A stretch of 64,000 nucleotides of DNA, taken from the NCBI GenBank assembly GCA_910587865.1, contig CAJUNX010000006.1:37474-101473 (forward strand). Reading direction: 5' to 3'. The translations under genes and the position numbers were made by a program. Of this stretch, positions 1-9,621 are shown one piece after another (position 1 is the stretch's first letter; every line of letters starts with the position of its first letter). The DNA comes from an uncultured Roseburia sp. GTDB taxonomy: Bacteria; Bacillota; Clostridia; Lachnospirales; Lachnospiraceae. Under the pieces are notes generated by a model. The model saw only the letters and a program-made list of their open reading frames with translations, was not told where the DNA came from and did not search any database.

Positions 1-1791
1 GGCGGGATCCACGGGACGGAGTGCGATATCTCGGAGCGTCAGCTGCGGGAGGTCTATGCGAAGCCGTTTCAGGCGGCCATCACGGAGGGCGGTCTGCGGG
101 GGGTGATGCCCTGCTACAATACGATCAACGGGCAGCCGGTGTCGGCCTCCGGGGAGATCCTGACCGGTCTGCTGCGGGAGGAGATGGGCTTTGACGGGAT
201 CGCCGTGTCGGATTACGGCGCGATTCAGAATATCCATACGGTTCAGCGGGCGGCGGAGAGCCTGACGGAAGCCGGAAGAATCGCCATGGAGGCCGGGATG
301 GATGTGGAGCTGCAGATGCAGTGCTGCTATAATGAGGAGCTGCTGAGGCAGTTCGTGGAGGGCAGTGCGGATATGCGCGTGCTTGACCGGGCGGTGCGGC
401 GTGTGCTGGAGGCGAAGTTCCGGATGGGCCTTTTCGAGCATCCGTACGCCCTGACGGGCGAGGCGTTAAAGGCGGCATTTTCCCGCCAGGAGGACAGGGA
501 GACGGCGCTTGAGGCCGCAAAGGAATCCCTGGTTCTTTTGAAAAACAGCGGGGTGCTCCCGATTGCGAAGGGTGTGAAAAAGATTGCGGTGATCGGCTGT
601 CATGCGGCGGATCCGAAGATCTATTACGGCGGATACACGCATTTTTCCATGGAGGAGGGCGAGATGGCCGCGATCTCCACGATGGCCGGACTGGACGCCA
701 CGAGAAACGGAAAAGCGGTGGAGATGGAGACCATACCGGGAACGCCGATCCAGGCGGATCAGGAGGTGTTCTGGGAGGTGCTGCGCCGGCAGAATCCGGG
801 GGTGAAAAGTATGGTCGATGCGCTGCGGGAGAAGCTGCCGGATGTGCAGATCGACTGGGCGTACGGCTATCCCTTTGCCGGAAACGACCTGTCGTATCAC
901 GAGGAGGCGCTGGCACTGGCACAGGGGGCGGATCTCGTGATCGTGACCCTCGGCGGAAAGCACGGGACCAGCTCCATCGCCTCCATGGGGGAGGGCATTG
1001 ACGCGGCGGACATTAACCTGCCGGTCTGCCAGGAGGTATTTCTGGAGAAGCTCGCAGCGCTTGACAAGCCGTCGGCAGCCGTGCATTTTAACGGGAGAGC
1101 GATCTCAAGCAACGCGGCGGACCGGTATCTTGGGGCGATTCTTGAGGCGTGGAATCCGGCGGAGGGCGCCGCGGAGGCCGTCGCGTCGGCTCTGACCGGG
1201 GAATATAATCCGGGCGGAAAGCTGCCGGTAACCGTTGCGCGGCACACGGGGCAGATACCGATTTACTACAACCATAAAAACAATTCCTCCTGGCATCAGC
1301 AGGGGAGTATTGCATTCCCGGATTATGTGGACTGCCCGCATGCGCCGCGGTATTTCTTCGGGCACGGCCTGTCCTACACGACATTTGCCTATTCGGATGT
1401 TGCGCTGGAAAAGAAGGAACTGACGCCGGGGCAGCCGCTTACCGTTTCCGTCACGGTAGAGAATACCGGAACCTGCGCCGGGGATGAGGTTGTGCAGTTA
1501 TACATCCGTGATCTGTATGCGAGTATGAGCCGGCCGGTCTTAGAGCTCGCCGGTTTTAAGCGGATCCGTCTCGCGCCGGGTGAAAAACAGCGGCTGACCT
1601 TCCTTGTAAAGCCGGGACAGCTGGCGTTTCTGGACCGCGCAATGCGCTGGAAGGTGGAAGCCGGGGAGTACGAGGTATCCGTGGGCAGCTCTTCCGTGGA
1701 TCTGCGTTCCACCGAAACGTTTTTTGTGACGGCGGATGCGTATGTGGACGGGAAGACCAGGGGATTTTATGCGGATGTATGGCAGTCTTGA
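1..1791 (+). CDS. Glycoside hydrolase family 3 beta-glycosidase (5' end outside the window)
   Basis: The reading frame is open from base 1, so the N-terminus is missing; 596 codons remain. The visible part carries the end of the GH3 barrel with the nucleophile motif VSDYGAI (Asp at codon 71, base 211). The second alpha/beta sandwich domain follows (around codons 170-420, including LVIVTLGGKHG). The C-terminal fibronectin-III-like domain comes last (VTVENTGTCAGDEVVQLY). Family members remove terminal beta-glucose, beta-xylose or related sugars from oligosaccharides or plant glycosides by a retaining mechanism. No signal peptide can be judged because the start is absent. A GH78-like enzyme follows 187 bp downstream, which suggests joint use on a rhamnose-containing glycoside. 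Exact substrate cannot be read from sequence. Confidence 0.93.
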   Translation, partial: GGIHGTECDISERQLREVYAKPFQAAITEGGLRGVMPCYNTINGQPVSASGEILTGLLREEMGFDGIAVSDYGAIQNIHTVQRAAESLTEAGRIAMEAGMDVELQMQCCYNEELLRQFVEGSADMRVLDRAVRRVLEAKFRMGLFEHPYALTGEALKAAFSRQEDRETALEAAKESLVLLKNSGVLPIAKGVKKIAVIGCHAADPKIYYGGYTHFSMEEGEMAAISTMAGLDATRNGKAVEMETIPGTPIQADQEVFWEVLRRQNPGVKSMVDALREKLPDVQIDWAYGYPFAGNDLSYHEEALALAQGADLVIVTLGGKHGTSSIASMGEGIDAADINLPVCQEVFLEKLAALDKPSAAVHFNGRAISSNAADRYLGAILEAWNPAEGAAEAVASALTGEYNPGGKLPVTVARHTGQIPIYYNHKNNSSWHQQGSIAFPDYVDCPHAPRYFFGHGLSYTTFAYSDVALEKKELTPGQPLTVSVTVENTGTCAGDEVVQLYIRDLYASMSRPVLELAGFKRIRLAPGEKQRLTFLVKPGQLAFLDRAMRWKVEAGEYEVSVGSSSVDLRSTETFFVTADAYVDGKTRGFYADVWQS

Positions 1792-1978
1792 GAGAATCGG
1801 CAGGATAAAGAGCAGGGAGAATGGGGATTCTCCGAGATGTCTCAGGAGGCTTCCCTGCAATATATCGCTTACTGTATTGCCAGACGGACGGCGTACCATA
1901 ATTCTGGCGGCGGATGAGTTGTGAGGCTGCGTTTAAGGCCGGGGTGTAATTGAAAAAAACAGAACGAAGGAAAAAACG

Positions 1979-4330
1979 ATGTGGAAAGATGCGGTATGGC
2001 TGGGGGTTCCCGGCGACGAGATAGCAGAGAAACAGATATATCACGGCGATATGACCGGACGGTTTGCGTACTACAGATGCAGCTTCACGCTGGAGGAGCC
2101 TGGCACGCTGCTGGCGGATCTTTCTGCCGGCTCCCGTTATCGTCTGTGGGTGAACGGCAGCCCGGTGTGCTCCGGTCCCTGTAAGGGGGATCCCTATCGG
2201 TATTATTATGAGACCTGCGATCTGTCAGAGTATGTCAGAGCCGGCGGGAATGTGCTGGCGGTGCAGGTGCTTTGGCAGGATCCGCACGCTGTGGTCTGTC
2301 AGACGGATGAGCGGGCGGCGATCTATTCCGTGTGCAGCCCGGGCGGAGGGCACCGGCTGGCCTTTGAGGGCAGTGTGAGGAATGCAGAGGGGGAGACGGT
2401 CTGCAATCTGACGACAGGCGTCGCCGACTGGCGGGTGTATCTGGAGGGCAGCTATTTCCTGAAGTCCGATCCGGTCACGGAATACCTGGGGGCGGTAATC
2501 GAAGAGATCGACTGTGCCGAAAGGCCGGGAGACTGGAAAAATCCGGGGTTTGATGCGGCGGGCTGGCGGCAGGCAGTGGGGATGGAGCCCGTCGTGAGCA
2601 GCCCATTCATGGAGACGGTGGGACTGATCAAACGCTTTCCGATGGCGGAGCGTCCGATTCCGCTGCTGTATGAGAGGGATGCCGTCTTTGTGCGGGAGGC
2701 CGGGACGGAGACAGGCGTGCTGGAAAGAGGCTCTGTGCGGGTTCCGGGAGGCGGGACGCTTCGCGTCATCCTCGACGCAGGTGTGGAGGTGAACGGCTAT
2801 CCCCGGTTTTTCTTTGAGAGCGGTGCGGGGAGCCGGGTGAGTATCACGTATCTCGAGAAGTTTACCGGAGAGAACGCACGTTCGAAGACGGATGCAGAGC
2901 GGGGGGAGGCCGTGGGGATCACGGACCGGCTGACGCTCTCCGGCGGCGGGGATGTGTTCGAGCCCTTCTGGTACCGCACCTTCCGGTTTGTCGTGATTCA
3001 GATTCAGGCGGCGGAGGATACGGTGTGCCATGCGCCGGTATACCGGAAGACGGGGTATCCGCTAAAGGTGGTGTCGCATGTCGGCTCTACGGAGCCCTGG
3101 GTCGGACAGGTGTACGACATGTGCGTGCGCACGCTGGAAAACTGCATGATGGAGACCTATATGGACTGTCCGTATTATGAGCAGAATCAGTTCCCCATGG
3201 ACACGAGGCTGCAGGCGCTGTTCTGTGCCGCGGTCAGCGGGGACGTCAGACTGACGAGGAAAGCCCTGTGGGATCTGCACAGCTCGATCACCCCTGAGGG
3301 GCTGGTGCACGGAAAGTATCCGTCGGTCTATCCGCAGATCATCTCTACCTTCTCGCTGTTTTATATCGATATGCTCGAGGAGTATTATCAGCAGACCGGA
3401 GCGATAGAAGAGCTGCGGGACTATCTGCCGGATGTGGACCGGATTCTGGGCTATTACCGGGCACATCTGGAGGAGAGCGGGATGGTGGGCCGGCTGGGCT
3501 ACTGGGAATTTGTGGACTGGCAGCCGGCATGGGCGCAGTACGGCGGTGTGCCGGAGGCGCTCTGCCACGGGCCCTCCACGATCATCAGCCTGATGTACGC
3601 ACAGGCGCTGCAGAGAGGGCGCGTTCTCATGGAGGCGGCGGGACGTCCGGGTCTGGGAGAAGAGTACGGGGAGCGCTGTGCACGTCTGCTTGATGCGGTG
3701 ATGCGTCTCTGCTGGGACGAGGAGCGAGGAATGCTGCGGGAGGGACCGGGGTTTGCCCGGTATACCCGGCACGCGCAGAGCCGTGCCGTGCTGTGCGGCC
3801 TCCTGACGGGGGAACGGGCCAGACGGGCGCTGTGCCATGCCATGGAGGATGAGGATGTGCTCAACTGTACCTTCTCCACATCCTTCGAGTGGTTCCGGGC
3901 GCTGGAGAAGGCCGGGCTCTATGAAAAGACACAGGGGGATATGGCCCGCTGGGCGGCACTTCCCGCGCAGGGCAGCACAACCTGTCCGGAGACGCCGGGG
4001 GAGAGCCGGAGCGAGTGCCATGCCTGGAGCGCATTGCCGCTCTATGAGCTGATCTGTGTGATGGCAGGGGTGCGGATGCGCCGGGGCAGAGTGGAGATCG
4101 CGCCGGTACCGTCCTGGCTTGCGGATCTGAAGGGAGAGGCCGTGACGCCGGCGGGATCGGTGGCATTTTCCTACACCAGGGAGAAAACGGGCTGGCGCTA
4201 TGAGCTGACGCTGCCGGCAGGGCTGGAAGGGACATTTGTCTATCCGGATGGACGCAGGGAGAAGCTGCCGACACAGGCGGGAACCTGTGTATACATACAG
4301 GAGTCCGAGAGACAGGAGGAGAGAGCATGA
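1979..4330 (+). CDS. GH78-like alpha-L-rhamnosidase
   Basis: The 783-aa protein begins with a beta-sandwich carbohydrate-binding-like region (about residues 20-330) and continues into a six-hairpin (alpha/alpha)6 barrel. The barrel start is marked by YMDCPYYEQNQFPMDTRLQ (near residue 397) and by WEFVDWQPAW (near 508). This arrangement and the DCPYYEQ...DTR signature are those of alpha-L-rhamnosidases of the GH78 type, inverting enzymes that release L-rhamnose from flavonoids, saponins or pectic side chains. A C-terminal beta domain ends the protein. There is no signal peptide, so the enzyme probably acts on imported glycosides in the cytoplasm. The start is preceded by GAAGGAAAAAACG. The hydrolase gene follows immediately, and its ribosome-binding site lies in the last codons of this gene. 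Confidence 0.85.
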   Translation: MWKDAVWLGVPGDEIAEKQIYHGDMTGRFAYYRCSFTLEEPGTLLADLSAGSRYRLWVNGSPVCSGPCKGDPYRYYYETCDLSEYVRAGGNVLAVQVLWQDPHAVVCQTDERAAIYSVCSPGGGHRLAFEGSVRNAEGETVCNLTTGVADWRVYLEGSYFLKSDPVTEYLGAVIEEIDCAERPGDWKNPGFDAAGWRQAVGMEPVVSSPFMETVGLIKRFPMAERPIPLLYERDAVFVREAGTETGVLERGSVRVPGGGTLRVILDAGVEVNGYPRFFFESGAGSRVSITYLEKFTGENARSKTDAERGEAVGITDRLTLSGGGDVFEPFWYRTFRFVVIQIQAAEDTVCHAPVYRKTGYPLKVVSHVGSTEPWVGQVYDMCVRTLENCMMETYMDCPYYEQNQFPMDTRLQALFCAAVSGDVRLTRKALWDLHSSITPEGLVHGKYPSVYPQIISTFSLFYIDMLEEYYQQTGAIEELRDYLPDVDRILGYYRAHLEESGMVGRLGYWEFVDWQPAWAQYGGVPEALCHGPSTIISLMYAQALQRGRVLMEAAGRPGLGEEYGERCARLLDAVMRLCWDEERGMLREGPGFARYTRHAQSRAVLCGLLTGERARRALCHAMEDEDVLNCTFSTSFEWFRALEKAGLYEKTQGDMARWAALPAQGSTTCPETPGESRSECHAWSALPLYELICVMAGVRMRRGRVEIAPVPSWLADLKGEAVTPAGSVAFSYTREKTGWRYELTLPAGLEGTFVYPDGRREKLPTQAGTCVYIQESERQEERA

Positions 4331-4334
4331 GAGA

Positions 4335-5173
4335 ATGGATGGAAAAGAGGTCGCGCACGAGGTACTTTCCCTGATTCCGGGGATCGCCTATTCCTGTGTC
4401 CCGTCATGGTACGGGAGCACGATCGAAGTCTGAACATGGATATCATCGCGCCAAAGCAGCGGGAGGGTCATGAGAAATGCCCGCTGATCGTGTGGTTCTG
4501 CGGCGGCGCATACCGGGTGGTGGACCGGTCGGTGTGGCTGCCCGAGCTGACGTATTTTGCGCGGAAGGGCTATATCGTGGCCAGCGTGGAGTACCGCACC
4601 AGCAATGAGGCAGTCTTTCCGGATCCGCTCATAGACGCAAAAGCGGCGGTCCGTTTCCTGAAAGCGCACGCAGAGGAGTTCTGCATTGACACGGACAGAA
4701 TCTGCGCCATGGGGGAATCGGCCGGAGGAACGATAGCCGGCTTAATCGGCCTGACGGCAGGGAATAAGGAGTTTGAGCAGGGCGATTTTACGGAATATGA
4801 CAGCTCGGTGAAGGCGGTCGTCGATTTTTACGGGCTGATGGATCTGACAGAACTGGAAATGGGAGAAGGGAACGATATTGTCCCGTCCTGGACGATGGAG
4901 GAATTCCTGGGAGTCGGTTACACGCCGGCCGCCGCAGAGCGGGCCAGTGCGGTCTCCTATGTCACAAAAGCGGCGCCGCCGTTTCTGATTCTGCACGGCG
5001 ACGGGGACGTGCTGGTTCCCATGGCACAGAGCGAGATGCTGTATGAGAAGCTGCAGCAGATGGGTGTGGAGTCCGGGCTTTATATCATAAAGGGCGCGGA
5101 GCACGGTGACGACGCCTTCTATCAGGACCGGGTGCTGGACCGCGTGGACCGGTTCCTGCGGCGGGTGCTGTAA
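4335..5173 (+). pseudogene. Alpha/beta hydrolase (esterase/lipase-like), apparently frameshifted near its 5' end
   Basis: Most of the protein lies in one frame from 4406, with the hydrolase signatures GESAGG (serine nucleophile), LHGDGDVLVP (acid) and GAEHGDDAF (histidine). That frame starts abruptly and has no good ribosome-binding site. An overlapping frame from ATG 4335 encodes a sensible N-terminus (MDGKEVAHEVLSLIPG... to SWYGST) and stops at 4433. The two pieces join naturally if one base is gained or lost around 4420-4433 (SWYGST then LNMDIIAPK). The AGGAGG at 4314-4319 is best spaced for ATG 4327, which is in a third frame and stops after 15 codons. The gene is therefore either a recent pseudogene or carries a sequence error. 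In context it would be a deacylase accompanying the glycosidases. Confidence 0.7.
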
Positions 5174-5177
5174 TTGT

Positions 5178-5196
5178 TGCCGGTGTCGGCTTTTTT
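5178..5196 (+). terminator. Weak hairpin with T-tract after the hydrolase gene
   Basis: A four-base-pair stem (GCCG, loop GTGT, CGGC) is followed by six T residues, five bases after the hydrolase stop codon. It sits between that gene and the convergent AraC-family gene. The stem is short, so termination would be leaky. Confidence 0.4.
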
Positions 5197-5262
5197 CATA
5201 CGCTGCAGATTTACGTAATAATCATTATAAAGGGTTGTCGGAAAGGGGGAAAGCACATTGTT

Positions 5263-6120
5263 TCAGGCGTTTTTAACGCCGCCATGCTCATAACGCCACT
5301 GCCGCGGTGAGATTCCATACACATTTTTAAACGCCCGTGAGAAATGCAGCTGATTCGGATAGCCGACCGCATTTCCCACATCCGCGATCGAGAGGCCGGT
5401 GAGCTTTAACAGCTCGGCGGCCTTTGTCATGCGGTAGGAGATCAAAAATTCCTGTGGGGATTTTCCCATGGACTCATGAAAAATCTTTCCGAAGTAGCTT
5501 CGGTTCAGGCCGCAGGTCGCGGCGATATCCTCTACGGTGATGTCATTCTGAAAATTCTGCTCGATGTAGGAGACGGCTTCCTTCATATAAAAGTCCCGCA
5601 GATTGTTTTCGTGTCTGATATTCGTTGATGCGGACGAGCGGACAAAGCTGTCGATAAACAGATAGAGATGCCCGATCAGGTGAAAGGGCGACACCTCCCG
5701 GTGGTTTACGATATAGAGCATCTCGTCCTTCATGGTTTCCGCGATATCCTTATAGCGTGTCTTATAGACCGGCTGATCCCTGCTTAACCCTGCCAGCTCA
5801 ACCGTCTCCTTTGCCCGCAGCCCGTCGAATTCCAGCCAGACATATTCCCAGGGAAGGGAGCGGTCCGCGATATAGGTACAGATCTGGTGGGGAAAGATCA
5901 GAAACCCCTGGCCGCTTTTGATCTGCCAGCAGACGGATTCGCCCCTGGAATTTTCCGCGTAGAGCCTCCCGGTGCCGGAGAGGCAGTAGTGGAAGAGATA
6001 GTGGTTCCTGGCGGCCGGACCGAAGGACTGGGAGCAGTCGCATTGTTCCCATCCGTACTGATAGAGTCCCAGGTCGATAAAATTTTCACTTGGAAAGACA
6101 GAAAAAATCACTTCACTCAT
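5263..6120 (-). CDS. AraC-family transcriptional regulator
   Basis: The 285-aa protein has an N-terminal cupin-like sensing region (about residues 10-150, with NHYLFHYCLSGTGRLYA and a LIFPHQ pattern) and a C-terminal pair of helix-turn-helix motifs. The first HTH is ITVEDIAATCGLNRSYFGKIF; the second is around LSIADVGNAVGYPNQLHFSR and ends with the family signature YGISPRQWR. Such proteins bind a sugar or sugar derivative and activate neighbouring catabolic genes. It is transcribed divergently from the ABC importer that begins at 6462, and the 341-bp gap between them would hold its operator. It could also control the rhamnosidase and alpha-galactosidase genes; that is inference. Confidence 0.92.
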   Translation of the reverse strand: MSEVIFSVFPSENFIDLGLYQYGWEQCDCSQSFGPAARNHYLFHYCLSGTGRLYAENSRGESVCWQIKSGQGFLIFPHQICTYIADRSLPWEYVWLEFDGLRAKETVELAGLSRDQPVYKTRYKDIAETMKDEMLYIVNHREVSPFHLIGHLYLFIDSFVRSSASTNIRHENNLRDFYMKEAVSYIEQNFQNDITVEDIAATCGLNRSYFGKIFHESMGKSPQEFLISYRMTKAAELLKLTGLSIADVGNAVGYPNQLHFSRAFKNVYGISPRQWRYEHGGVKNA

Positions 6121-6156
6121 AGAGATACCTCCGTTCTGGCCTTCGGTAAAGGCTAT

Positions 6157-6318
6157 AAAAGTTCAGCCCGCGTCATTCGCAAAACCGCGCTGACGCACTC
6201 TCCACCGCTTCGCGGTTCACTTTTGCTCATATACGGGCGCTCCCTCAGTCGAAACCGATGGATGAAAATTCGTGCGAGCACGATTTTCACCCATACGATT
6301 CCGACTGGCTGAACTTTT
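6157..6318. repeat. 162-bp element with 12-bp terminal inverted repeats, between araC-like gene and ABC importer
   Basis: The arms AAAAGTTCAGCC (6157-6168) and GGCTGAACTTTT (6307-6318) are perfect inverted repeats. Between them lies a strong hairpin at 6264-6288 (GAAAATTCGTGC / GCACGATTTTC, one bulge). A 23-bp stretch like the left end recurs around 37494-37516 inside another repeat. This fits a small non-autonomous mobile or palindromic intergenic element. No obvious target duplication is seen and no protein is encoded. Confidence 0.6.
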
Positions 6319-6420
6319 TACATTATATACCAAAATGCGTCATGACTTCAACTATATCCTTAAAAAATTGCATTACGGTATAAATCATCAAAAATACTGC
6401 TATTTATGGTAGCATAAAGG

Positions 6421-6454
6421 TATGATAAAATGCGTTTATTATGAAAAGAAGGAG
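6421..6454 (+). promoter_or_regulatory. Possible -10 box and the ribosome-binding site of the sugar-binding protein
   Basis: TATGAT at 6421-6426 resembles a -10 box. There is no convincing -35 hexamer 17 bases upstream, as expected for an AraC-activated promoter. AAGGAG at 6449-6454 lies seven bases before ATG 6462 and decides that start over the ATG at 6441, which precedes the ribosome-binding site. Confidence 0.4.
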
Positions 6455-6461
6455 AAAAGCT

Positions 6462-7742
6462 ATGAAAGGAAAACGTTTAAAATGCTGGGGAATCATCGCC
6501 TGCTGTCTGACCGGTGCAGTCTCATTTGCGGGATGCGGATCGAACGAGAATGACGGAAAGATTGAGATCGAAATTGTCCAGTACAAGCCGGAAGCGGCAA
6601 ACTATTTTACGATGGTGGAAGAGAAGTTCAACGCGACGCATGACGATATCCATCTGACCATCAGCTCTCCGAATGACGCCATGACGATTTTGCGGACGAG
6701 ATTTATCCGTGAGGATTATCCGGATATCATCGGCATCGGCGGTGATATCAACTATTCTTACTTTGTCGATGCGGGTATTCTGGCGGACGTATCGGATTAT
6801 CCGGGTCTTGCCGACATCAACCAGGCCTATCTGGATATCGGTGAAGCGCTCGAGCTTGTCCCGGTGGACGGGACCTATGCGGTGCCCTATGTGGCAAATG
6901 CGGCCGGGATCCTCTACAACCGGGATATGTTTGCGGAGCATGGCTGGGAGATTCCGGAAACATGGGATGAACTGATGGCGCTGTGTGATCAGATAAAAGG
7001 AGAGGGGATACAGCCATTCTGTTTCGGATTCAAAGATACCTGGACGTGTCTGGCGCCCTGGAATGCGATGGCGGTGGATCTTTCTCCGGCGGATGCCGCA
7101 AAGCAGGTGAACCGCGGCGAGACCACATTTTCGACAGAATACAGGGAAGTCGCCGAAAAATATCTGAAGCTGCTGCCGTACGGACCGGCTGATCCGTTTG
7201 CCTACAATTATAATGACGCCTGTACGGCATTTGCCCGCGGCGAATCGGCGATGTATACGATCGGAAGCTACGCGGTCCCTCAGATTCTCTCGGTGAATCC
7301 GGATCTGAATATCGATTCCTTTGTGATGCCTGCAAACGACAGCGCGGACGGCAATACCTTAAATTCCGGTATTGATCTTCAGTTCTGCGTGACGGCGGAC
7401 TGTGAGAATAAGGAAGCGGCCTATGAGGTGCTCGATTTTCTGCTTGAGCAGGAGAATCTTCAGGAGTACATTGACGCTCAGACGGCGATTCCCTGCAAAG
7501 TGGGTGATTTTGCGCTGGCTCCGATGCTCGACGGGATGGCGGAGTACATCACCGGCGGAAACATGACGGATTATCAGGATCACTATTATCCGTCCGAGAT
7601 GGCGGTGGACGCACAGATCCAGACCTTCCTCATCGAGCAGGACGTGGATGCGTTTCTGCAGAAATTCGATACGGACTGGCTGCGCTACAATCGTGATATT
7701 ATCCGGATGGTGCAGGAATACGAGGCGTCACAGGGCAGATAG
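6462..7742 (+). CDS. ABC sugar transporter, extracellular solute-binding lipoprotein (family 1)
   Basis: The precursor starts MKGKRLKCWGIIACCLTGAV and has a lipobox SFAGC about 25 residues in, so it is cleaved and anchored to the outer face of the membrane by the cysteine. The mature protein has the two-lobe fold of oligosaccharide-binding proteins (EEKFNATHDDI, GILYNRDMF, ETWDELMALCDQI, YTIGSYAVPQI). It captures a mono- or oligosaccharide and delivers it to the two permeases encoded next. The start at 6462 was chosen for its AAGGAG and for the proper signal peptide. It is the first gene of the importer operon, 110 bp ahead of the first permease, and is probably under the adjacent AraC regulator. 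Confidence 0.93.
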   Translation: MKGKRLKCWGIIACCLTGAVSFAGCGSNENDGKIEIEIVQYKPEAANYFTMVEEKFNATHDDIHLTISSPNDAMTILRTRFIREDYPDIIGIGGDINYSYFVDAGILADVSDYPGLADINQAYLDIGEALELVPVDGTYAVPYVANAAGILYNRDMFAEHGWEIPETWDELMALCDQIKGEGIQPFCFGFKDTWTCLAPWNAMAVDLSPADAAKQVNRGETTFSTEYREVAEKYLKLLPYGPADPFAYNYNDACTAFARGESAMYTIGSYAVPQILSVNPDLNIDSFVMPANDSADGNTLNSGIDLQFCVTADCENKEAAYEVLDFLLEQENLQEYIDAQTAIPCKVGDFALAPMLDGMAEYITGGNMTDYQDHYYPSEMAVDAQIQTFLIEQDVDAFLQKFDTDWLRYNRDIIRMVQEYEASQGR

Positions 7743-7852
7743 CGGTTTGCGTCTGTCCCGCAGTCTGGAAGCATATGCAGCATACCTGCCGGCAGCTGTT
7801 AAAACCGTGCCGGGCACTGCATTACTGCCAATGGAAAAGAAGGAGAAATAGA

Positions 7853-8719
7853 ATGAAAAATGACAGAAAAAGAACGTTTTTATTAATCACAATTCCGATC
7901 CTTGCCCTGTTTATCTGCTTTAATACGATTCCGCTGATCCGCGGCGTGTATTACAGCTTCACGAACTTTAAGGGATTCGGCGATTATGACGGGGTCGGTC
8001 TTCGGAATTATATCGATCTGTTTTCGGATGCCCGCGTGGGAAAATCCTATCTGTTTACTTTTAAGCTTGCGATTGTTTCGACGATTGTCACAAATGTGAT
8101 CAGCCTGCTTCTGGCGCTGGCATTAAACAGCAGGATCCGCGCGAAGAGCTTTTTCCGGGGCGCTTATTTCCTGCCGAACATCTTAGGCTCTCTGGTCGTC
8201 GGTTACATATTTAACTATTTCTTTACCTATATCCTGCCGGCGTTAGCGGATATGGCGGGGATCGATTCGCTAAGCTCGAGTATCCTCTCAAGCCCGAACC
8301 GGGCGTGGATCGGAGTGATGATTGTCTGCGCATGGCAGGCGATTGCGATGAACACGATTATTTATATCTCCGGTCTGCAGACCGTGCCGGAGGATGTATA
8401 TGAGGCGGGCGGACTCGACGGTGCGACGGGCTTTAAGCAGTTCCGTTACTTAACCTTCCCGCTGATCATCCCGTTCTTTTCGATCAACATGGTGCTGTGT
8501 GTGAAAAACTTCCTGATGGTATTTGATCAGATCATGGCGTTGACAAAGGGCGGCCCGGCGCAGAGCACGGAATCCATTTCCTACCTGATTTACAACAACG
8601 GTATGTCAGGCGGTCAGTTCGGATTTCAGAGTGCAAATGCGGTGATTTTCTTTATTGTAATTGTCGCGGTTTCCGTCGCGCAGACAAGTTTTTCGGGTAA
8701 GAAGGAGGAGCAGTTATGA
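7853..8719 (+). CDS. ABC sugar transporter permease, MalF/LacF type
   Basis: The 288-aa integral membrane protein has six predicted helices, beginning with FLLITIPILALFICFNTIPL. It carries the cytoplasmic EAA loop (YEAGGLDGATGFKQFRYLTFP) that docks an ABC ATPase. It forms the translocation pore with the next gene product. ATG 7853 was chosen because AAGGAG ends eight bases before it; longer in-frame versions add residues that look like untranslated leader. No ATPase gene lies in this locus, so the pair probably uses a shared MsmK-like ATPase encoded elsewhere, as is usual in Firmicutes. Confidence 0.93.
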   Translation: MKNDRKRTFLLITIPILALFICFNTIPLIRGVYYSFTNFKGFGDYDGVGLRNYIDLFSDARVGKSYLFTFKLAIVSTIVTNVISLLLALALNSRIRAKSFFRGAYFLPNILGSLVVGYIFNYFFTYILPALADMAGIDSLSSSILSSPNRAWIGVMIVCAWQAIAMNTIIYISGLQTVPEDVYEAGGLDGATGFKQFRYLTFPLIIPFFSINMVLCVKNFLMVFDQIMALTKGGPAQSTESISYLIYNNGMSGGQFGFQSANAVIFFIVIVAVSVAQTSFSGKKEEQL

Positions 8720-9552
8720 TAGAGAACAAAAAGACAAACTGGCCAGTGATGGTGCTCCTGATCTTAGGGCTTTCGACCATCGCGTTTCCGCTGTATATGA
8801 CGATTATCATCGCCTTTAAGCAGCCGTCAGAGATGACGAACAGCATCAGCGGGATTTTATCACTGCCGCAGCACTGGAGCCTTGACAATTTCCGCGAGGC
8901 CATGCGGGTGACGGATTTCTGGCATTCGCTTACAAACAGCCTGCTGATCAGCGTGATCACAGTGGTGCTTTCCGTGATCATTCATTCCCTGATGGGATAT
9001 GCGCTCGGGAGAAATAAAGCGAAAAGTAAATTTTATAATATCGTGTACTTATTTATCGTCAGCGGTATGTTTGTACCGTTCGCAATCCTCATGATGCCGC
9101 TTGCAAAACAGACGGCGGAGATGGGGCTTGGAAACTGGGCAGGCGTGATTCTCTTATATGTTGTCTTTTATATGCCGATGAATACGATGCTGTATGCAGG
9201 GTATCTGGTCAACATTCCGATTGCGCTCGAGGAAGCGGCGCGGGTGGACGGTGCGAGCACGTGGAGAACCTACTGGTCGATCATCTTTCCGGTCATGAAA
9301 CCCATGCATGCGACGGTTGCGGTTTTAACGGCGCTTTCCGTGTGGAACGACGTGATGACGCCGCTCGTCATTATGGCTGGCTCCGGGCAGAACACGCTGC
9401 CGCTCGCACAGTTAAATTTCCAGTCGCAGTTCGGAACGAACTATAACCTGGCGTTTGCCTCCTACCTGCTGTCTCTGATCCCGATTCTGATTTTCTACAT
9501 CATCTGTCAGAAGCAGATCCTGAACGGTGTGGTAAACGGGGCAGTGAAGTAA
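8716..9552 (+). CDS. ABC sugar transporter permease, MalG/LacG type
   Basis: The 278-aa membrane protein starts inside the stop codon of the preceding permease (ATGA overlap), which indicates translational coupling. It has six predicted helices and the EAA loop EEAARVDGASTWRTYWSIIFP, and it ends with the conserved ILNGVVNGAVK. With the upstream permease it forms the membrane channel for the sugar bound by the 6462-7742 lipoprotein. The alpha-galactosidase gene lies 204 bp downstream, which points to alpha-galactosides such as raffinose-family sugars or galactosylated plant compounds as cargo. This last point is inference. Confidence 0.93.
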   Translation: MIENKKTNWPVMVLLILGLSTIAFPLYMTIIIAFKQPSEMTNSISGILSLPQHWSLDNFREAMRVTDFWHSLTNSLLISVITVVLSVIIHSLMGYALGRNKAKSKFYNIVYLFIVSGMFVPFAILMMPLAKQTAEMGLGNWAGVILLYVVFYMPMNTMLYAGYLVNIPIALEEAARVDGASTWRTYWSIIFPVMKPMHATVAVLTALSVWNDVMTPLVIMAGSGQNTLPLAQLNFQSQFGTNYNLAFASYLLSLIPILIFYIICQKQILNGVVNGAVK

Positions 9553-9621
9553 AAAAGTGACAAAACAGAATGAATGCAGGACGGAGCGGTTCTATCGTAT
9601 GACAGAGGAGCGCATCCGTCA

